Positions 8,454 through 18,497 of a stretch of DNA of 64,000 bases are shown piece after piece (position 1 is the stretch's first letter; each line of letters opens with the position of its first letter). Origin of the DNA: Ochrobactrum quorumnocens (GTDB taxonomy: Bacteria > Pseudomonadota > Alphaproteobacteria > Rhizobiales > Rhizobiaceae); the NCBI RefSeq assembly GCF_002278035.1, contig NZ_CP022604.1:930001-994000 (forward strand). The letters are read 5' to 3'. A program made the translations under genes and the position numbers. The notes beneath the pieces were generated by a model. It was given only the letters and a program-made list of their open reading frames with translations, did no database searches and was not told the DNA's origin.

Positions 8454-10919
8454 ATGGTAAGGCTTATCGGATATTTCTTCGGGATTGGAACCGTTCTGGC
8501 GCTTCTGGTAGCCGGGGCTGTTGCTATCTATATTGGAAGCCTCACAAAGGAACTGCCCGATTACGAAGTGCTCGCAAAATACGAGCCTCCTGTGATGACG
8601 CGCGTCCATGCATCGGACGGTAGCCTCATGGCGGAATTCGCGCGCGAACGCCGCATGTATCTGCCGATCCAGGCTGTGCCAAATCGCGTTAAGGCCGCTT
8701 TCATCTCCGCCGAAGACAAGACTTTCTACGAGCATCATGGCCTCGATTTTGGTGGCCTCGCTCGTGCAGTTCTGACCAATGTGAAAAACATGGGTTCTGG
8801 CCGTCGCCCGGTCGGCGCGTCCACGATTACCCAGCAGGTCGCAAAGAACTTCCTTCTAAGCTCGAACCAGACATATGACCGCAAGATCAAAGAAGCGATT
8901 CTTGCGATGCGTATTGAGCAGGCCTATTCCAAGGACCGCATTCTGGAGCTTTACCTTAACGAGATTTTCTTCGGCTTGGGCGCATATGGTATTGCCAGCG
9001 CGGCGCTCACCTATTTTGACAAATCAGTTGGCGAATTGAGCATTGCCGAAACAGCTTATCTGGCTGCTCTCCCGAAAGGTCCGAACAATTACCATCCGTT
9101 CCGTTTCCCAGATCGCGCGATTGAACGCCGCAATTGGGTCATCGATCGTATGGCTGAAAACGGCTACATCACCACACAGGAAGCTGAAGAAGCCAAGAAA
9201 GAACCTCTTGGTGTGAAGACGCGTACGGCAACGCATTACCTGTTCGCATCCGAATATTTCAGCGAAGAAGTGCGCCGCCAGATCATTCAGAAATACGGCG
9301 TTGATGCACTTTATGAAGGTGGCTTGTCGGTTCGTACGACGCTCAATCCAACCATGCAGGTCGAAGCGCGCAAGTCGCTGCAGACAGCATTGCTTCGTTA
9401 CGACGAGGCACGCGGCTGGCGCGGACCTTTGAAGCACGCTGAACTTGGCAGTGACTGGGCCACGGCTTTCGGTGATTTGCAGGCCTATCCTGATGTGCCT
9501 GAGTGGCAGCTGGCTGTTGTCCTGAACGTTTCGGCAGCTGGCGCTGACATTGGTCTTCAGCCCGATGTCGAAGGTTCGGGTTCGCGCAGCAAAGAGCGTA
9601 CGCGCGCATTTATCGCTGCTGATGACATGAAATGGGCAATGCGCGTCACCAATATTGGTGGCAAGCGCGGCAGTGCAAAATCTCCAGAAGGCGTTCTGAA
9701 TACTGGTGATATTGTCTATGTCTCAAAAATCGGCGACGGCGAATCCCGTTTCCGTCTCCAGCAGCCGCCAAAGCTGCAGGGTGCACTTGTTGCTATGGAC
9801 CCGCATACTGGCCGTGTTCTGTCGATGGTTGGCGGTTTCTCCTTTGGAGAATCTGAGTTTAACCGCGCAACACAGGCCTATCGTCAGCCGGGATCGTCGT
9901 TCAAGCCGTTCGTCTATGCTGCTGCTCTCGATAATGGCTACACGCCAGCCTCCGTTGTTCTGGATGGTCCGCTCGAAGTTAATCAGGGTGGTGCGCTTGG
10001 CGTATGGGCTCCGAAAAACTATTCGGGCAAGTTCTCAGGTCCTTCGACCCTTCGTTACGGTATCGAACAGTCGCGTAACGTCATGACCGTGCGTCTTGCA
10101 CAGGACATGGGTATGAAAACTGTTGCGGAATATGCAGAGCGTTTCGGTATCTATGACAAGATGCTGCCGGTTCTGTCTATGGCGCTTGGTGCTGGTGAAA
10201 CGACTGTCTTGCGTATGGTTACGGCTTATTCCGTCATCGCAAATGGCGGACAGAGCATTACACCTTCGATGATCGACCGTATTCAGGATCGCTACGGCAA
10301 GACCGTCTTCAAGCATGATGCGCGTCAGTGTGAAGGCTGCAACGCCCAGCAATGGTCAAATCAGGAAGAGCCTACTCTGATCGATAATCGCGATCAGGTG
10401 CTCGATCCGATGACCGCCTATCAGATTACATCGATGATGGAAGGCGTTGTGCAGCGCGGTACAGCACAGCTTCTTAAGAGCCTTGATCGTCCGCTTGCTG
10501 GTAAGACCGGCACGACGAATGACGAAAAAGACGCTTGGTTTGTCGGTTTCACGCCTGATCTGGTTGTCGGTGTTTTCATGGGCTATGACACACCGACCCC
10601 GCTTGGTCGCGGTGGCACAGGTGGTGGTCTGGCAGCGCCTGTCTTTAAAGAGTTCATGGGCCAGGCCCTGGCTGGAACTCCTAAGGTCGATTTCCGTGTT
10701 CCGGAAGGCATGACGCTGATTGCGATCAATCGCAAGACGGGTATGCGCACCAACAAGGGCGATCCGAACCTCATTATGGAAGCGTTCAAGCCCGGAACCG
10801 GACCGTCCGACACTTACTCCGTTATCGGTATGGACCAGTATCGTGAAGGATCGCCAGTTCAGCCACAATCGCCACAGGCGACCCGCGCAATCAATTCGGG
10901 TTCTGGCGGACTTTACTGA
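8454..10919 (+). CDS. mrcA: Penicillin-binding protein 1A (bifunctional transglycosylase/transpeptidase)
   Basis: Class A PBP of 821 residues that polymerises and cross-links peptidoglycan at the inner membrane. A single N-terminal membrane segment (about 7-28) precedes a GT51 domain with the catalytic EDKTFYEHHG (about residue 86) and the TITQQ motif. The transpeptidase domain shows SSFK (catalytic Ser about 479), SRN (about 539) and KTGTT (about 683). An OB-like insert sits between the two domains, as in other PBP1A proteins. GGCAGGA upstream of the ATG can act as ribosome site. The 250 bp between amiC and this gene show no terminator, so co-transcription is possible. Confidence 0.96.
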   Translation: MVRLIGYFFGIGTVLALLVAGAVAIYIGSLTKELPDYEVLAKYEPPVMTRVHASDGSLMAEFARERRMYLPIQAVPNRVKAAFISAEDKTFYEHHGLDFGGLARAVLTNVKNMGSGRRPVGASTITQQVAKNFLLSSNQTYDRKIKEAILAMRIEQAYSKDRILELYLNEIFFGLGAYGIASAALTYFDKSVGELSIAETAYLAALPKGPNNYHPFRFPDRAIERRNWVIDRMAENGYITTQEAEEAKKEPLGVKTRTATHYLFASEYFSEEVRRQIIQKYGVDALYEGGLSVRTTLNPTMQVEARKSLQTALLRYDEARGWRGPLKHAELGSDWATAFGDLQAYPDVPEWQLAVVLNVSAAGADIGLQPDVEGSGSRSKERTRAFIAADDMKWAMRVTNIGGKRGSAKSPEGVLNTGDIVYVSKIGDGESRFRLQQPPKLQGALVAMDPHTGRVLSMVGGFSFGESEFNRATQAYRQPGSSFKPFVYAAALDNGYTPASVVLDGPLEVNQGGALGVWAPKNYSGKFSGPSTLRYGIEQSRNVMTVRLAQDMGMKTVAEYAERFGIYDKMLPVLSMALGAGETTVLRMVTAYSVIANGGQSITPSMIDRIQDRYGKTVFKHDARQCEGCNAQQWSNQEEPTLIDNRDQVLDPMTAYQITSMMEGVVQRGTAQLLKSLDRPLAGKTGTTNDEKDAWFVGFTPDLVVGVFMGYDTPTPLGRGGTGGGLAAPVFKEFMGQALAGTPKVDFRVPEGMTLIAINRKTGMRTNKGDPNLIMEAFKPGTGPSDTYSVIGMDQYREGSPVQPQSPQATRAINSGSGGLY

Positions 10920-11106
10920 CCTATCCCTCTTTACACTGCGTCGCGTGCTAATTATGGTCCGCGGCGCTTGAAAGGCTTTTACGCCTTCTTGCGTAGAGGT
11001 AGAGCGCTTTGCTTTGATGCGATGCGCTTCGGAACAAAATTGCTCGCAGTGCGAGTTTCTGTTCTCTCTCCATTTTCGAATGACTTATTGAAGGAACGAT
11101 TTGCCC

Positions 11107-12235
11107 ATGCGCGCGGAAATCGAGACGTTGGTTGACGAAATCCAGCAGGCCATAAGCCTGCTGAGGAGGCATCTTTGACTGGGATCAGGCAATAAAACGT
11201 CTGGGCTATCTGAATCAGAGAGCTGAAGACCCAACGCTATGGAATGATGCACAGGAAGCGCAGAAGCTGATGCGTGAGCGCCAGCAGCTGGAAGACAGCA
11301 TCAACGGCATTAACACGCTGAAGCAGACGCTCAATGACAGTGTCGAACTCATCGCCATGGGCGAAGAGGAAGGCGACAAGTCGATTATTGCTGACGCGGA
11401 AAACACAATCCGCGAGTTGAAGCAGGAAGTCGACAGCCGACAAATCGATATGTTGCTTTCCGGTGAAGCGGATGCGAACGATACCTACCTTGAAGTGCAT
11501 GCCGGTGCAGGCGGTACGGAAAGTCAGGATTGGGCATCCATGCTTCTGCGCATGTATACCCGTTGGGCCGAACGCAGTGGGCGCAAGGTTGAGGTGATGG
11601 AAGTGCATTACGGCGAAGAAGCCGGCATCAAATCAGCATCGATTCTTATCAAAGGTCACAATTCCTACGGTATGGCAAAGACGGAATCCGGCGTTCATCG
11701 TCTGGTGCGTATTTCGCCTTACGATTCGAACGCGCGTCGTCATACTTCGTTTGCGAGTATCTGGGTTTATCCTGTTATCGATGACAACATTGATGTGCAG
11801 GTGACTGAAGCCGATGTACGCATCGATACCTACCGCGCTTCGGGTGCAGGTGGCCAGCACGTCAATACAACGGATTCGGCTGTGCGTATCACGCATATCG
11901 CAACCGGCATTGTAGTGCAGTGTCAGGCAGAACGTTCGCAGCACAAGAACCGTGAAAAAGCATGGTCAATGTTGCGCGCTCGTCTTTACGAAAATGAGCT
12001 GAAAAAGCGCGAAGAAGCGACTGATGCGGCTAATGCCAACAAAACCGAGATCGGTTGGGGTCATCAGATACGCTCTTACGTTTTACAGCCTTATCAGCTT
12101 GTAAAAGACTTGCGTACCGGCGTTGAAAGCACCAATCCGCAGGAAGTGCTTGATGGCGCTGTAACACCATTCATGGAAGCAGCACTTGCTCACCGCATCC
12201 ATGGCGGCGCTGAACTCATTGAAGATATCGATTGA
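11107..12235 (+). CDS. prfB: Peptide chain release factor 2, expressed by programmed +1 frameshift
   Basis: RF2 reads UGA and UAA stop codons. The first frame runs from ATG 11107 for 23 codons to CTT followed by an in-frame TGA at 11176-11178. A +1 slip continues at 11177 for 352 codons, giving 375 residues. The slip site AGGAGG-CAT-CTT-TGA-C has the same internal Shine-Dalgarno spacing as the classic prfB site, so it should autoregulate with RF2 supply. The catalytic GGQ lies in GAGGQHVN (about residue 247). The codon-recognition tripeptide reads Ser-Pro-Tyr (VRISPYDS) where E. coli has Ser-Pro-Phe. Annotating only one frame would truncate the protein. Confidence 0.96.
11161..11179 (+). promoter_or_regulatory. 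prfB programmed frameshift signal
   Basis: Internal Shine-Dalgarno AGGAGG (11164-11169), then CAT, slippery CTT (11173-11175) and TGA followed by C (11176-11179). The spacing equals that of the E. coli element. Low RF2 favours slipping, so the factor controls its own synthesis. Confidence 0.95.
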
Positions 12236-12257
12236 TATTTTTGAGAACGTGTTCTGA

Positions 12258-12288
12258 AAAAAACCCGGCCTTGAGCCGGGTTTTTTGT
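12258..12288 (+). terminator. Rho-independent terminator after prfB
   Basis: Perfect stem AAAACCCGGC / GCCGGGTTTT with a 5-base loop followed by a T-run, 25 bp after the prfB stop. The 12-bp palindrome AGAACGTGTTCT lies just before it (12244-12255). It can also terminate the convergent hypothetical gene. Confidence 0.9.
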
Positions 12289-12325
12289 ACCCGAGTCAAA
12301 GAGCCATATTGTGAACGGTTGCCGT

Positions 12326-12754
12326 TCACGAATCCTTTGAAGCAGTGCCTCCTGCATCGGCGCGCGGTTTATATGCGCGAGGACCGGTGATGATCGGGTC
12401 TACACTCTGAATGCTGATCGCATCTCCGGGAACCAACAGTTCCTGCTGAGCTGAAATGTTAGGCACTGATTCCGTTGGCTTTTCGGGTAGCGGCTGCATG
12501 ACAGCTGGCTTTTTCAGCACGGATGCAAGCCTGCTGGCCGGCTCATTAAAACCTTTTCGGCTTTCTGCGGTGTCATGCATGTTTATATAGACGCCAGCAC
12601 CAAGACTTGCGGTGAAGATCGTTGCACCTAATGTGGCCAAGCTTGCACGCATCGTGAAGAAACTGAGGCGTTTGATAGGCGTAGAAGACGCGATAACATC
12701 AGTGAGATGTTTATCGCGGCTTGTCGTCTTTAGCCCCTTCGACTTCTGCACCAT
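12326..12754 (-). CDS. Hypothetical single-pass membrane protein
   Basis: I do not recognise this 142-residue protein. A basic N-terminal region (about 1-30) is followed by one hydrophobic segment with small residues (about 33-53, LATLGATIFTASLGAGVYI), then a Pro/Ser-rich tail of about 85 residues with no clear motif, which would be periplasmic if the N-terminus is cytoplasmic. It is convergent with prfB and upstream of nothing obvious on its strand. Codon usage looks ordinary for the neighbourhood. Confidence 0.6.
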   Translation of the reverse strand: MVQKSKGLKTTSRDKHLTDVIASSTPIKRLSFFTMRASLATLGATIFTASLGAGVYINMHDTAESRKGFNEPASRLASVLKKPAVMQPLPEKPTESVPNISAQQELLVPGDAISIQSVDPIITGPRAYKPRADAGGTASKDS

Positions 12755-12892
12755 GCCGCAGTCTTCTCATTCCAGATCGTTGATTCGATTGCATGTTATC
12801 ATGGTTAACAAAGCTTTTCCGAAGCTTTAGTCGTATGCATTTTCCACGGAATGGACGGGAAAAACTTGCGGTAGTTTCAGTTGTCAGGCTGG

Positions 12893-13357
12893 TCAGAGCG
12901 CGCGGGCGACCTCAAGGACGACTTCCGCATGGCCTGCCACTTTTACTTTTTCCCACACGTGCGCAATACGTCCTTCCACATCGATCAGGAAGGTCGCGCG
13001 TTCCACGCCCATATATTTGCGCCCATACATGCTCTTTTCGACCCACACACCATATGCTTCGAGAGCCGTTCTGTCTTCATCGGCTGCCAGATCGACAGTT
13101 AGTTCATGTTTCTTGCGAAACTTCGCATGCTTCTCTGCGCTGTCGGGTGAAAGTCCGATCACGCGAGCGCCAATTTTGTCAAATTCTGGCTTCAGCTGAG
13201 AGAAGGCAATGGCTTCTTTAGTGCAACCAGACGTGTCATCTTTTGGATAAAAATAAAGAACGACTGGTTTGCCTTTGAGTGACGACAAGGTAATCGTGTC
13301 GCTATCCGATGGCAAAGTGAAGTCTGGTGCCAGATCTCCAACTTGGGGACGAGCCAT
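12893..13357 (-). CDS. bcp: Thiol peroxidase, bacterioferritin-comigratory-protein type peroxiredoxin
   Basis: Peroxiredoxin of 154 residues, the usual size for Bcp/PrxQ. It reduces hydrogen peroxide and organic peroxides with thioredoxin-type reductants. The peroxidatic cysteine lies in FYPKDDTSGCTKEA (about residue 45). Only this Cys is evident, so the enzyme may work as a 1-Cys or atypical form. It is divergent from the large AsmA-like gene. Confidence 0.93.
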   Translation of the reverse strand: MARPQVGDLAPDFTLPSDSDTITLSSLKGKPVVLYFYPKDDTSGCTKEAIAFSQLKPEFDKIGARVIGLSPDSAEKHAKFRKKHELTVDLAADEDRTALEAYGVWVEKSMYGRKYMGVERATFLIDVEGRIAHVWEKVKVAGHAEVVLEVARAL

Positions 13358-13611
13358 ATCTGCGCCTTTCTTTTATGGATAAACGGGGAAACTGCCTGTT
13401 ACACTTCGAGCTATCGCATTCGGGCTGGGCTTGTGCAACTGCTCAAGCGCACCCGGTTTGACTTGATGACGTGCAGCGATGACATGTCAATCAAGCTGAT
13501 CAGCGGTCGTGCTGAAATGAAGAAGCTTAATAAAAGCAGAGTGATAACAAGTTTTTGTAATCCGCCTTGTAAGGGTGACCATTTGAGGAAATTAGATGTT
13601 CGGCTGGAATA

Positions 13612-16600
13612 TTGACAGATAAACCGCGCAAAATCCGCTTTAGCAAGCGTGAATTGAAGAGAATCGAACGCCTCGCAGCCGAAGGCGCGGATGGCATTGT
13701 GCTTCCTTCAATGCGCTCCCGGCGCTCGTTTATGTCGTGGTGTTCCCACGCTTTTCTTTCCTTGTGCATCGTTCTTGTGCTGATTGGTGGTGTGGGTTTT
13801 GTGGTATTGCGCGGGGGCGTGAACAGCGATCTCTTGCGTGATGAAGCCCAGAAAAGCTTGAGCGGAATTCTCGGCCAGGATGCCTCAGCCACAATCGGCA
13901 GCGCCGGATTGTCGCTCGATCAGAATAGTCTTGTTGCGATGGAGGCGAGGGATGTTTCGATCGTCGATCCGAAACAAGGCATCGAAATCAAGAATATCAA
14001 GTCTGTACGCCTTGGTTTAGCGCCTTTGCCACTGCTGACAGGCAAAGTCCGCGTCGCTGAACTTGAAGTAGACGGCGCTTCTTTCGATCTGCCTGAGCAG
14101 GAAGGTGCCGGTTTCTGGAAATCTCTCCCGTATGACAAGCGGGGCTACATCGATTTTGACGCGGTTTCCGAAGAGCTGTTCTCAACTATGCGGCGCAATC
14201 TGGAATTGCTGCGCGATCAAAACACCCAAGCCATCGGACTGCTGAACACAACAATTTGTTTCAAGACTGGCGACACACAGCAAAGCATAGTGGTGCAGAA
14301 GCTGCGTTTGGTCGAAAATTCTGGAAAGATTTCGGTTCAGGGTAGCGTTATTTGGCAGAACAAGACGATCACGGTTGATGGCAGCATTGATCGTAAAGGG
14401 CATGAAAACGATCTGGATGCGTTCCAAATCAAGGTCAGTAATTTGCCCATTGACCTTAGATCGCCAGAAGAGGTTGCGCCGGTTATCGATGGTAATCGCG
14501 TTAATCCCGCGCATTTCGATCTGAACGGTAAAGCCAGCCTTGCTATATCGGGTAGAGCCGCCAATGGTGAAAATCCGGAGCGGATCACAGCCGAATTGGC
14601 TGTTGATGGCATTGATATGGAGATTGGGCGAGTCACAGATGTTCGCGGTAGCGCTTTGCTTCGCATTGAACATTCGAGCGGCAGCGGCAAGATAGAAGTC
14701 AAACCCTCCCGCATTCGGTTAGGCGGAATGAACGCGGAGTTTAACGGTGCTTTCGGACCGGAACCGGACGCTGAAAACAATACTGGTGGCCCAAGCTATC
14801 GCTTTGAAGTGCTGACGAGTTCTGCCACCAGCATGCCAGCGGAATCAACAGATCCGGAATTGGCTTTCGGCGTGAAAATCGCCGGTCGCTTCCTGGCCAA
14901 TCAACAACGGCTCCAGTTCTCCAATCTTGATGTCCAAACCAATACGGGCGAACTATACGGCCAGGGAAGCATGGGCTTTGGCAGCGGCTCGCCTGAAATG
15001 ATTTTCATGCTGCGCATTCCAAAAATGGCAGTCGCGGACGCAAAACATCTTTGGCCAATCGATGTGGCTGATGGCGCGCGTGAGTGGGTTCTGAAGAACC
15101 TCTTTGGCGGCACATTGAAGGATAGCCGCATTGATATTTCTCTGGCAGGCGGACGCTTCAATGGTCCCGGTCTGCCGCCGCCGTTGACGGGTGAGGAAAT
15201 CAAGGCCGATTTCAATGTTTCCGACACGCGGTTTGATGTGATTGGCGAACTGCCTCCTGTCCGCGACGTTGCTGGCAGTATTTCGGTGCGGGGTGCGCAT
15301 ACAACAATCAAATTGGCAAATAGCGTTGCATACACGCCGGATAATCGCAAGGCGTCTGTTTCAGACGGAACGTTGATTATCCCCTGGGGCCCGCAGCGAC
15401 CAGTTATCGCTGACCTTGATTTGCTCGTTTCAGGCGACGCCGCAGCGATCGCGGAAATTGCGGGCAAGAAGCCCATCGATGTATTGAAGAACGTGCCTTT
15501 CAAGCCTGAAGACGCGACAGGAGATGTTAAGGCGCGCGTGAAAGTCGGTTTCGCCGTTTCCAAAGATGCACCACCCGGAACGCTGACTTGGAATGCCGAT
15601 ATTGGGTTCTCCAACCTCGCTATCTCGAAGCCTGTGGGCGGCTCCATGGTGAGCAATGCCGATGGCAGTATTAAAGTCGATCAGACAGCGGCTTTTATTA
15701 CCGCAGACGCAAAACTTGACGGCGTTCCTGCAAAGATATCAATGACTGAGCCTGTCGATCGTTCAGGGCCGACGAAACGCGAACAGAAGATCAAGCTTGA
15801 GCTTGATGACAGCTCACGCAATAAATTGCTGCCCGGCTTGAAAGATTTGTTCTCTGGTCCGATTTCCGTTGATCTCGGCATGGAAGAGAACGGCAAGCGA
15901 CATGTATCGGCAGACCTGGACAGGACACAGGTGGATTTGCCGTGGCTTAGCTGGCGCAAGGGTAGCGGCGTTCCTGCAAAAGCGACATTCGATCTGATCA
16001 AAAGCACCGGCAATGATGGTAAACTCGATATCCGCAATCTGGTTCTGACTGGCGATGCATTCGGGGCGAAAGGCAATCTCTCGATTGCTGGAGGCGATTT
16101 TCAGTCGGCCGATTTCAGTGACATACGGCTTACCCGTTCTGATCGGTTGAGTGTTAAGGCGACCAAAAGCTCGGGTGGCTATCGCGTAACGATACGCGGA
16201 TCTCAATTTGACGCCCGTTCGATCATCAAACAGGTATCGGACATTCAGAAAAAGAGTGGAGGCTCTGGTGGCAAGAGCCCGCGCGTGGTTGTCAGTGCGC
16301 AGATTGATGAAGTGAGCGGATTTAATGACGAGAAGCTGCGCAATGTGGCTGTTTCGTATGAGAATGCAGGAAGCAAGATTTCCGGCGTGTCGGTGAACGC
16401 TGTCACGACTTCCGGTCAGGCTTTCGTTGCAACCAACAACGATCAGGGCGATGCACGGTCAATTTCGCTGCAATCCAATGATGCGGGTGCTGTTCTGCGC
16501 TTCTTTGATTTCTATGACAAAATGCGTGGCGGCAAAATTACCGTGGGACTTGCCGGGCAGGGCAATGGTCCTTTAAGCGGCCAGATCGATGCGCGTAATT

Positions 16601-17049
16601 TCGCGATCATCAATGAGCCGCGACTGGCAAAGATTGTTTCAAGCTCGCCTAGCAGCGGCGGCACCAGTCTCAATCAGGCGGTCAAACGCGACATCGACGT
16701 GTCACGCGTTGATATCGAACGGGGATTTTCGCTTATCGAAAAGGGCGAAGGCTATCTCAAACTTTCCAAGGGTGTCGTGCGCGGACCGTCTGTTGGCACG
16801 ACTTTTCAGGGTACTCTGTATGATCCGCGTGGCAATATGTCGATCACCGGCACCTTCATGCCAGCCTATGGCGTGAACCGCATTTTCGGCGAAGTGCCGA
16901 TCTTTGGCGCACTGCTGGGCAATGGACGTGATCGAGGTTTGTTGGGTATTACCTTTAAGCTCGAAGGCAGTGCAAAGCAGCCGCAGGTTATCGTGAACCC
17001 GATTTCCATAATCGCTCCGGGTATCTTCCGCTCGATCTTTGAATTCTGA
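13612..17049 (+). CDS. Large AsmA-like/DUF3971 envelope protein (YhdP-type)
   Basis: Protein of 1145 residues with a basic cytoplasmic N-terminus, one membrane helix (about 43-65, FLSLCIVLVLIGGVGFVVL) and a long periplasmic region rich in alternating beta strands with little charge patterning. This resembles YhdP and other AsmA-like proteins, which form hydrophobic-groove bridges moving phospholipids to the outer membrane. A C-terminal AsmA-like region ends GAPGIFRSIFEF-like. The TTG start at 13612 is tentative: the next in-frame ATG is residue 34. A tiny overlapping frame starts at ATG 13596 and stops 27 bases later, which could couple translation. Lipid transport is a family inference. Confidence 0.82.
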   Translation: MTDKPRKIRFSKRELKRIERLAAEGADGIVLPSMRSRRSFMSWCSHAFLSLCIVLVLIGGVGFVVLRGGVNSDLLRDEAQKSLSGILGQDASATIGSAGLSLDQNSLVAMEARDVSIVDPKQGIEIKNIKSVRLGLAPLPLLTGKVRVAELEVDGASFDLPEQEGAGFWKSLPYDKRGYIDFDAVSEELFSTMRRNLELLRDQNTQAIGLLNTTICFKTGDTQQSIVVQKLRLVENSGKISVQGSVIWQNKTITVDGSIDRKGHENDLDAFQIKVSNLPIDLRSPEEVAPVIDGNRVNPAHFDLNGKASLAISGRAANGENPERITAELAVDGIDMEIGRVTDVRGSALLRIEHSSGSGKIEVKPSRIRLGGMNAEFNGAFGPEPDAENNTGGPSYRFEVLTSSATSMPAESTDPELAFGVKIAGRFLANQQRLQFSNLDVQTNTGELYGQGSMGFGSGSPEMIFMLRIPKMAVADAKHLWPIDVADGAREWVLKNLFGGTLKDSRIDISLAGGRFNGPGLPPPLTGEEIKADFNVSDTRFDVIGELPPVRDVAGSISVRGAHTTIKLANSVAYTPDNRKASVSDGTLIIPWGPQRPVIADLDLLVSGDAAAIAEIAGKKPIDVLKNVPFKPEDATGDVKARVKVGFAVSKDAPPGTLTWNADIGFSNLAISKPVGGSMVSNADGSIKVDQTAAFITADAKLDGVPAKISMTEPVDRSGPTKREQKIKLELDDSSRNKLLPGLKDLFSGPISVDLGMEENGKRHVSADLDRTQVDLPWLSWRKGSGVPAKATFDLIKSTGNDGKLDIRNLVLTGDAFGAKGNLSIAGGDFQSADFSDIRLTRSDRLSVKATKSSGGYRVTIRGSQFDARSIIKQVSDIQKKSGGSGGKSPRVVVSAQIDEVSGFNDEKLRNVAVSYENAGSKISGVSVNAVTTSGQAFVATNNDQGDARSISLQSNDAGAVLRFFDFYDKMRGGKITVGLAGQGNGPLSGQIDARNFAIINEPRLAKIVSSSPSSGGTSLNQAVKRDIDVSRVDIERGFSLIEKGEGYLKLSKGVVRGPSVGTTFQGTLYDPRGNMSITGTFMPAYGVNRIFGEVPIFGALLGNGRDRGLLGITFKLEGSAKQPQVIVNPISIIAPGIFRSIFEF

Positions 17050-17070
17050 GGCTGAGGAAATCAGCTCAAT

Positions 17071-17100
17071 AAAAAAGCCGGGCTGTGCCCGGCTTTTAGC
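17071..17100. terminator. Bidirectional terminator between AsmA-like gene and tyrS
   Basis: Perfect 11-bp stem AAAAGCCGGGC / GCCCGGCTTTT with a 3-base loop between two convergent genes. Confidence 0.9.
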
Positions 17101-17115
17101 GTTATGAGACACGGC

Positions 17116-18369
17116 TCACGCAGGACGAATAAGCACGTGGCGCTTCTTGCCAAGGGATACCTTGATCACGCCCTGCTCGTTGAGAGAAGACGCATTGATA
17201 GTCATGCGCGGATCGGTAGCTGGTTCATCATTGATGCGAACCGCACCGCCTTCAATATGGCGACGTGCTTCACCATTGGTGGCGCAGAGTTCTGCGAGCA
17301 CCATCAACGCCAGAACACCGATGCCATCATTAAGCGTTGCCTTGTGTACACCAACGGTAGGGAGGTTCTGCGACAGTTCACCTTCTTCAAACGTTTTGCG
17401 CGCAGTTTCCGCAGCTTCTTCAGCGGCATCACGGCCGTGGAGGATAGCAGTAATCTCGGTTGCGAGGATTTTCTTCGCTTCGTTGATTTCAGAACCACCA
17501 AGCTCGGCCAGCTTTGCAATCTCATCCATTGGCAGCGTTGTGTAGAGCTTGAGGAAGCGTTCTACGTCCGCATCTTCAGTGTTACGCCAGTACTGCCAGA
17601 AATCATAAGCGCTCAGCATATCGGCATTCAGCCAGATTGCACCGCCCAGTGACTTGCCCATCTTCTGACCGGAAGCTGTGGTAAGCAATGGCGAGGTGAG
17701 GGCATAAAGCTGCGGCGTTCCCATACGGTGACCGAGATCGATACCGTTGATGATATTGCCCCACTGATCCGAGCCGCCCATCTGCAAACGAATATTATGA
17801 CGCTTGCTTAGCTCCACAAAATCGTAGGCCTGAAGGATCATGTAGTTGAATTCGAGGAATGAAAGCGACTGCTCGCGATCAAGACGCGTCTTGACCGAAT
17901 CAAACGACAACATGCGGTTGACCGAGAAATGGCGGCCCACGTCACGCAGGAATTCGAGGTAATTGATGTTACGCAGCCAGTCGGCATTGTTGACCATCAG
18001 CGCGTCGGTGGGGCCATCGCCGAAGGTCAGGTAATTTGCAAAAACGCGTTTGATACCAGCGATGTTCTCGGCAATGGTATCTTCGGTCATCAGCTTGCGC
18101 GCTTCATCCTTGAAGGATGGATCGCCAACCATACCTGTGCCGCCACCCATAAGGGCTACAGCCTTGTGTCCGGTCTGTTGCAGCCAATGCAGCATCATGA
18201 TCTGGATCAGGCCGCCAGCGTGCAAGCTTGGCGCTGTTGGATCAAAGCCAATATAAGCCGTCACGGTTTCCTTGACCAACAGTTCGTCGAGGCCCGTTTC
18301 ATCAGACATTTGATGAATGAAGCCGCGCTCGGAAAGCGTGCGAAGAAAATCGGATTTGAAACCGGACAT
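17116..18369 (-). CDS. tyrS: Tyrosyl-tRNA synthetase
   Basis: Class I aminoacyl-tRNA synthetase of 417 residues charging tRNA-Tyr. The ATP-binding HIGH-like segment is LHAGG (about residue 50) after GFDPTAPS, and the KMSKS-like loop is KMGKS (about 240). An S4 RNA-binding domain occupies the C-terminus (about 350-417). I start at ATG 18369 because AGGAAAAGG lies directly upstream; upstream in-frame codons to 18468 give a sequence unlike the family. It is divergent from anmK with about 130 bp between. Confidence 0.96.
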   Translation of the reverse strand: MSGFKSDFLRTLSERGFIHQMSDETGLDELLVKETVTAYIGFDPTAPSLHAGGLIQIMMLHWLQQTGHKAVALMGGGTGMVGDPSFKDEARKLMTEDTIAENIAGIKRVFANYLTFGDGPTDALMVNNADWLRNINYLEFLRDVGRHFSVNRMLSFDSVKTRLDREQSLSFLEFNYMILQAYDFVELSKRHNIRLQMGGSDQWGNIINGIDLGHRMGTPQLYALTSPLLTTASGQKMGKSLGGAIWLNADMLSAYDFWQYWRNTEDADVERFLKLYTTLPMDEIAKLAELGGSEINEAKKILATEITAILHGRDAAEEAAETARKTFEEGELSQNLPTVGVHKATLNDGIGVLALMVLAELCATNGEARRHIEGGAVRINDEPATDPRMTINASSLNEQGVIKVSLGKKRHVLIRPA

Positions 18370-18497
18370 GTCCTTTTCCTGACTGATAAGGCGTGATTGA
18401 TGTGAGCAGTAATAAGTGCTTACCGCATTATGATATTTTGCCTTGTTATATTTTGCCTTTAACATCATTCAATCGGGAATAACAAGGAAACTCCGGC

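Noticed and set aside
11107..11178. Apparent premature stop that would make prfB a pseudogene
   Set aside because: The stop sits in the classic frameshift context AGGAGG-CAT-CTT-TGA-C and the next frame is intact, so it is programmed.
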